Positions 31,096 to 34,531 of a stretch of 34,531 nt of DNA are shown here, piece by piece. The stretch lies in the NCBI GenBank assembly GCA_964577175.1, contig CAZNYC010000032.1:1-34531 (forward strand). The letters are read 5' to 3'. The position numbers and the translations under genes are program-made. This DNA comes from BS750m-G62 sp964577175. GTDB lineage: Bacteria > Planctomycetota > Phycisphaerae > FEN-1346. Position 1 is the first letter of the stretch. Each line of letters starts with the position of its first letter. The notes below the pieces were generated by a model that was not told where the DNA came from, searched no databases, and saw nothing but the letters and a program-made list of their open reading frames with translations.

Positions 31096-31436
31096 ACGAT
31101 GACCGCCTGTACCTGATTCATATTCGGGAGGCAATGGCGCGAATCGAGGAATACGTGCAGGGCGGACGCGAGGCCTTTCTCCAATCCAGATTGATCCAGG
31201 ACGCGGTCCTTCGAAACCTCCAGACACTGGCCGAGTCGACCCAGCGCCTGAGTACCGAATTCAAACGGGACCATCCGGACATTGACTGGCGTGCCATTGC
31301 CGGCTTCCGCAACGTTCTGGTGCATGATTACCTGGGCGTGGATGTCGTCCGCGTGTGGCAGATCGTTGAACGCGATGTGCCGCGGTTGAAGAGGCAACTG
31401 CCTGAAGTCCAGGAAGGTCCAGACGGCAACGCGTAG
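31092..31436 (+). CDS. hepT: HepT-like HEPN toxin, second copy
   Basis: A 114-residue HEPN ribonuclease-type toxin. RX4HXY reads RNVLVHDY, following IDWRAIAGF. It matches the copy at 24984-25328 in length and layout, including LSTEF-type helices and the C-terminal IVERDVPRLKRQL. ATG at 31092 overlaps the antitoxin stop. The two pairs lie on opposite strands, about 5.5 kb apart, with the oxidoreductase and PP-loop genes between them. Confidence 0.92.
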   Translation: MNDDRLYLIHIREAMARIEEYVQGGREAFLQSRLIQDAVLRNLQTLAESTQRLSTEFKRDHPDIDWRAIAGFRNVLVHDYLGVDVVRVWQIVERDVPRLKRQLPEVQEGPDGNA

Positions 31437-31498
31437 GCCTTCGACGTTGCGCGGGTCACGTGCCGAATGAGGCAGGCCCGCGACGCCGGGCCTGGAAC

Positions 31499-31552
31499 CC
31501 CTTCGTCATTCGGCATTCCATCGTCATTCGGGCCTCGTCATTCCTCATTCCC
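31499..31552 (-). repeat. Degenerate CATTCGG/CCGAATG repeat
   Basis: Several units of the type GTCATTCGGCATTCC run along the plus strand. Similar stretches occur at 22729-22759, 30675-30705 and 34387-34426. The minus-strand LemA-type gene ends inside it with GAA TGA. Confidence 0.6.
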
Positions 31553-32168
31553 CCGCGCCTCCCGCGCCGAACGACACATTCGGCGTGGCCCGTTCCAGCG
31601 CCGATTCCACCTCGAAGAACTCCGCCGGTTGGAAGCCGAACATGCCCGCCATCACGTTCGTCGGGAACATCTGGCACCGGTCGTTGAAGTCGCGGACGTT
31701 GGCGTTGTAGAACCGCCGGGCCGCCTGGATCCGGTTCTCCGTCTCCACGAGTTCCCGCTGCAGCGCCAGGAAGTTCTCCGACGCCTTCAGCGTGGGATAC
31801 CCCTCGGCGACGGCGAAGAGGTGCTTCAGGGCGCCGACGAGTTGATTCTCGTCGCGGGCCTGGTCGGCGGCGGAGCCCTGCGACTCGAGCGCCTGCGTCC
31901 GGGCCTGCGTCACGCGCTCGAGCACGTCCTGCTCGTGGGCGGCGTAGCCCTTGACGGTCCCGACGAGGTTCGGGATGAGGTCGTAGCGGCGTTTCAGTTC
32001 CGTCTCGATGCCGGCCCAGGACTCCTGCACGTGGTTCCGGCCGCGCACCAGGCTGTTATACATGCCGATAAGCACGATGCCGACAATGAGGATCGGCACG
32101 CCGATGCACGCGCAGAACGGGAGCAGGGCGAACAGGGCCTCGGCCTGGGCAAGCATCACGCCGGTCAT
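31545..32168 (-). CDS. lemA: LemA-family protein
   Basis: A 207-residue protein with an N-terminal membrane segment (about 16-36, FCACIGVPILIVGIVLIGMY) and a long helical-bundle domain. The family strings are VQESWAGIETELKRRYDLIPNLVGTVKGYA (split about 47-76), LERVTQAR, and C-terminal NVRDFNDRCQMFPTNVMAGMFGF. LemA proteins are found in many bacteria with a periplasm-facing helical domain; the function is not established. ATG at 32168 has GGGAGG 6 bases upstream and overlaps the stop of the upstream gene by 4 bases, so the two form an operon. Its final codons and stop lie in the CATTCGG repeat. Confidence 0.93.
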   Translation of the reverse strand: MTGVMLAQAEALFALLPFCACIGVPILIVGIVLIGMYNSLVRGRNHVQESWAGIETELKRRYDLIPNLVGTVKGYAAHEQDVLERVTQARTQALESQGSAADQARDENQLVGALKHLFAVAEGYPTLKASENFLALQRELVETENRIQAARRFYNANVRDFNDRCQMFPTNVMAGMFGFQPAEFFEVESALERATPNVSFGAGGAGE

Positions 32169-32899
32169 CGGGTACCTCCCGTGGGGGCGGCGCCGCTCTG
32201 CTCCACGCCTCGGGCCTTCAGCACGTAGTCGGGAATCATGTTGACGACGGTCTGGCCGATCTGGATGAGCCGGTCGAAGTTCTCCACCCGCCCGCTGCCC
32301 TTGTCGTAGAGCAGCAGAAAGACGCCGGCCGTCTCCATGTGCGGCGCCGTGCCGCAGCGGAGCAGGTAATCGATGAGACGGGCGTGAAAGAGGTCGTACG
32401 CGAAGCGGCGGTCCTCGCTGGCTACGTGATAGCGCCGGCTGAATTCGTCGCTCTCGAAGTCGATATCGTCCCAGCCGACCCACGAGGCCATGCGGTCGAA
32501 GACGCTCTCCGGCCGCAGGCGCACGGCCGGCGCGTCGATGGGCAGCAGGAACACCACCGCCTGGTGATGGTGCGTGTGCGAGTTCTTCCCGCTGCCCGTC
32601 GTGTACCGGTAATCGAAGGCGACGACGGTGCGGCCGTCCACCTCGCCGCTCATCACGTTGGTGGCCCGTTTCGACCGCCCGCGGTTGAACAGGTCCAGCC
32701 GCGTGTACCACATCGGCAGGTTCCACGGGTCCTTGGGATAGAAGGCGAAGCCCCACTTCTGCGCCAGGGCGTGCATCGCCTTGCGGCGTTTCTGCGCGCC
32801 GAGGATGCCGAATACGATGACGACGACGACGATGACGGCGAAGACGCCGAACATGAGACACGGCCCGGCGCCGGCGATGGCCTTGAATAACGCGTCCAT
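32165..32899 (-). CDS. Membrane protein of unknown function, DUF3137-like, partner of LemA
   Basis: A 244-residue protein with one N-terminal transmembrane segment (about 12-34, rich in Val/Ile), a basic KRRKAMHALAQKWGF junction and a soluble domain containing FDYRYTTGSGKNSHTHHHQAVVFLLP. The soluble part resembles DUF3137-type proteins that often accompany LemA. ATG at 32899 has AGGAG 5 bases upstream; an upstream in-frame extension to 33283 reads through a repeat region and is not credible. It overlaps LemA by 4 bases. Function unknown. Confidence 0.82.
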   Translation of the reverse strand: MDALFKAIAGAGPCLMFGVFAVIVVVVIVFGILGAQKRRKAMHALAQKWGFAFYPKDPWNLPMWYTRLDLFNRGRSKRATNVMSGEVDGRTVVAFDYRYTTGSGKNSHTHHHQAVVFLLPIDAPAVRLRPESVFDRMASWVGWDDIDFESDEFSRRYHVASEDRRFAYDLFHARLIDYLLRCGTAPHMETAGVFLLLYDKGSGRVENFDRLIQIGQTVVNMIPDYVLKARGVEQSGAAPTGGTR

Positions 32900-33008
32900 G
32901 GTCCACTCCTGCGGGGCGGTGGGATTATAGCCGCCCGCGCCGAACCCGTTCAACCGGAATCGGCGGGCTCTGCGCGGCCAGCCCCACAACGCCAAGTCGG
33001 CAGATGGC

Positions 33009-33032
33009 GCGGCGGGTGCGGAGACCCGGCGC
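33009..33032. repeat. GC palindrome, inverse orientation
   Basis: Arms GCGGCGGGT/ACCCGGCGC around GCGGAG, the reverse complement of the loop in 23839-23862. The second arm has one or two mismatches. Confidence 0.45.
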
Positions 33033-33096
33033 GCACCATGCGGGATTCCGGGCCGCCGCACGTGTGCGCCCGCGCTGTCCCGCCGACCCTCGCGGC

Positions 33097-33125
33097 TTGA
33101 TTGCCCGCCGGCCCCGATGTACCAT
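33097..33125 (+). promoter_or_regulatory. Candidate promoter for ribBA, giving an almost leaderless mRNA
   Basis: TTGATT (33097-33102), 17 bases, TACCAT (33120-33125), the same hexamers as at 20065-20093. The start would fall near 33132, about 3 bases before the ATG at 33135, which fits the absence of a ribosome binding site there. Confidence 0.5.
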
Positions 33126-33134
33126 ACACGCGCC

Positions 33135-34400
33135 ATGAGCGAGATATTCAGCGACATCCCGGACATCCTCGAGGACCTCCGGGCCGGCCGCACCATCGTC
33201 CTCGTTGACGACGAGCAGCGCGAGAACGAGGGCGACCTCGTCTGCGCCGCCGAGAAGGTCACCCCGGAGGTCATCAACTTCATGGCCTACCACGGGCGGG
33301 GACTGATCTGCCTGCCGATGGCCCCGAGCCTGATCGACCGCCTCGACCTCCCGCCCCAGACGCCCGTCAACACCGCCCAGTTCGGGACGGCGTTCACCGT
33401 GAGCGTCGACGCCCAGGCCGGCGTCACGACCGGCATCAGCGCGGCCGACCGGGCCCGGACCATCCTGGCGGCCGTCGCCGACGACGCGCAGCCGGAGGAC
33501 CTCGTCCGGCCGGGGCACGTCTTTCCGATCCGCGCGCGCGAGGGCGGCGTCCTCGTGCGGGCCGGGCAGACGGAGGGGGCCGTGGACCTGGCGCGCCTGG
33601 CGGGCCTCAAGCCGGCCGGCGTCATCTGCGAGATCATGAAACCCGACGGCACGATGGCCCGCGTGCCCGACCTCGTCCCGTTCTGCAAGGAGCACGGCCT
33701 GAAGATGTGCTCCGTGGCCCAGGTCATCGCGTTCCGTCACCGCAAGGAACGGCTCATCCGGAAGGTGGCCCAGGTCCGGCTGCCCACGCCGGAGGCCACG
33801 TTCGACCTGCACGCCTACGAGAGCATCATCGACGCCCTGCCCCACATCGCCCTGACGCTCGGCGGCCTCGGCATCGAGGACGAGAACGGCGAGGTGCCCG
33901 TCCAGACGGAGCCGACGCTCGTCCGCATCCACTCCGAGTGCCTGACCGGCGACGTCTTCGGCAGCCGCCTGTGCGACTGCGGCGACCAGCTGCACACGGC
34001 GATGGCCCGCATCGCCGAGGAGGGACGCGGGGCCGTCGTCTACATGCGCCAGGAGGGGCGCGGCATCGGCCTCTCGAACAAACTCCGGGCCTACCGCCTC
34101 CAGCAGGAGGAAGGGCTCGACACCGTCGAGGCCAACGTCAAACTCGGCTTCGAGCCGGACCTGCGCGATTACGGCATCGGGGCCCAGATCATGGTCGACC
34201 TGGGCCTGCGCGAGGTGCGGCTCATGACGAACAACCCGCGGAAAGTGGTGGCCCTGGAAGGCTACGGCCTGGAGATCGTGGAACGCGTGCCGCTCGTCGT
34301 CCCGCCCCGGCCGGAGAACGAGCGGTACCTGCACACCAAGCGCGTCAAACTCGGGCACATCCTCGATGACGCCGAGGACGGGGCCGGGAATGCCGAATGA
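33135..34400 (+). CDS. ribBA: Bifunctional 3,4-dihydroxy-2-butanone-4-phosphate synthase / GTP cyclohydrolase II
   Basis: A 421-residue fusion for the two entry steps of riboflavin synthesis. The RibB part (about 1-205) has VLVDDEQRENEGDLVCAAE (split about 24-42), a LICLPMA block, TGISAADRA and PGHVFPIRAREGGVL. The RibA part (about 210-410) has RIHSECLTGDVFGSRLCDCG with the three zinc-binding cysteines, MRQEGRGIGLSNKL, and DLRDYGIGAQIM. Both catalytic sites look complete. The ATG at 33135 has no ribosome binding site; an ATG at 33117 is in frame but overlaps the predicted promoter. No FMN riboswitch is visible upstream. Its last codons (GNAE) and stop lie in a GAATGCCGAATGA-type repeat. Confidence 0.96.
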   Translation: MSEIFSDIPDILEDLRAGRTIVLVDDEQRENEGDLVCAAEKVTPEVINFMAYHGRGLICLPMAPSLIDRLDLPPQTPVNTAQFGTAFTVSVDAQAGVTTGISAADRARTILAAVADDAQPEDLVRPGHVFPIRAREGGVLVRAGQTEGAVDLARLAGLKPAGVICEIMKPDGTMARVPDLVPFCKEHGLKMCSVAQVIAFRHRKERLIRKVAQVRLPTPEATFDLHAYESIIDALPHIALTLGGLGIEDENGEVPVQTEPTLVRIHSECLTGDVFGSRLCDCGDQLHTAMARIAEEGRGAVVYMRQEGRGIGLSNKLRAYRLQQEEGLDTVEANVKLGFEPDLRDYGIGAQIMVDLGLREVRLMTNNPRKVVALEGYGLEIVERVPLVVPPRPENERYLHTKRVKLGHILDDAEDGAGNAE

Positions 34401-34531
34401 CGAGATCCGAATGACGATTGAATGAGCAATATCGTCTGCGGGGCGTCGCCGAGTTCGCGGCGGGCGGCGAGGGCCTCACGGTTCGCGTTGTACCACGAGA
34501 CGAGGGACGAGAGGGCCGCCTCGGCCTGGCC
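34262..34531 (-). CDS. 3' end of an unidentified gene, runs off the window
   Basis: The minus-strand frame starting at the window edge reads GQAEAALSSLVSWYNANREA and LAARRELGDAPQ, with almost every third codon base G or C, as in real genes here. The helical, Ala/Arg-rich pattern resembles the C-terminal end of TolC-like outer-membrane efflux proteins, but 35 residues are too few to be sure. The reading then enters the CATTCGG repeat and has no stop until 34262, 139 bases inside the 3' end of ribBA on the other strand. Either the repeat has destroyed the original stop, or the frame ends earlier by an error. Confidence 0.4.
   Translation of the reverse strand, partial: GQAEAALSSLVSWYNANREALAARRELGDAPQTILLIQSSFGSRHSAFPAPSSASSRMCPSLTRLVCRYRSFSGRGGTTSGTRSTISRP
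34387..34426 (+). repeat. Degenerate GAATGACG repeat at the ribBA stop
   Basis: Units GAATGCCGAATGACGAGA, then CCGAATGACGATTGAATGAG. It supplies the GAA TGA end of ribBA and belongs with the stretches at 30675-30705 and 31499-31552. Confidence 0.6.

Noticed and set aside
32925..34358. Minus-strand open frame of 477 codons opposite ribBA
   Set aside because: Antisense shadow of a well-recognised gene, no motif.

Overview
The window is high-GC bacterial chromosome (roughly two thirds G+C or more, with nearly all third codon positions G or C). It looks like a member of the Planctomycetota or a close relative. This is inferred from the large secreted PQQ-propeller/malectin-type protein, the DUF3616-type lipoprotein, the many intergenic GC palindromes and the dispersed hairpin elements. 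No rRNA, tRNA, CRISPR array, insertion sequence or integrase was found. Most genes are housekeeping or cell-envelope functions.

Layout. (1) 430-6643, minus strand: a DegT/DnrJ-type aminotransferase, a phosphoglycerate mutase with a small ribbon-helix-helix gene in front of it, an ATP-grasp ligase, a small phosphoglycosyl transferase and a UbiA-type prenyltransferase. This looks like a surface-glycan or modified-lipid locus. (2) 6977-9502, plus strand: a homologue of the tRNA-queuosine mannosyltransferase (DUF3524/GTDC1 family) and MutY, with a hairpin element on each side of mutY. (3) 9636-15627: a 1301-residue secreted propeller protein (minus) and a Pro/Glu-linker exported protein (plus). 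(4) 15826-19052: an MrfA/YprA-type repair helicase and a nucleotidyltransferase/HEPN pair. (5) 19127-19987, minus strand: three very short transcription units, namely a probable structured RNA and two Cys-containing micro-proteins of 32 and 25 residues. (6) 20141-24935, plus strand: TatD-like hydrolase, phosphohexomutase, CAP-domain protein, DUF3616-type lipoprotein. (7) 24984-31436: two MntA/HepT-type pairs enclosing a large FAD/Fe-S oxidoreductase and two overlapping PP-loop sulfur-transfer enzymes, the second being LarE. (8) 31545-34531: a LemA pair, RibBA and the end of an unidentified gene.

The strongest unusual observation is the phosphoglycerate mutase at 1761-3353. In one open frame its sequence order is circularly permuted relative to every iPGM I know: the second half of the standard protein comes first, then the first half, with almost all catalytic residues kept. 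Next are the micro-gene cluster at 19.1-20.0 kb, the adjacent three-cysteine PP-loop enzymes, and a repeat that supplies the stop codon of three different genes.

Translational coupling through ATGA overlaps is common (five pairs). Candidate promoters resemble sigma70 sites, with TTGACN or TTGATT at -35 and weaker -10 hexamers. All functional assignments come from reading motifs in the translated sequence; no database search was run.
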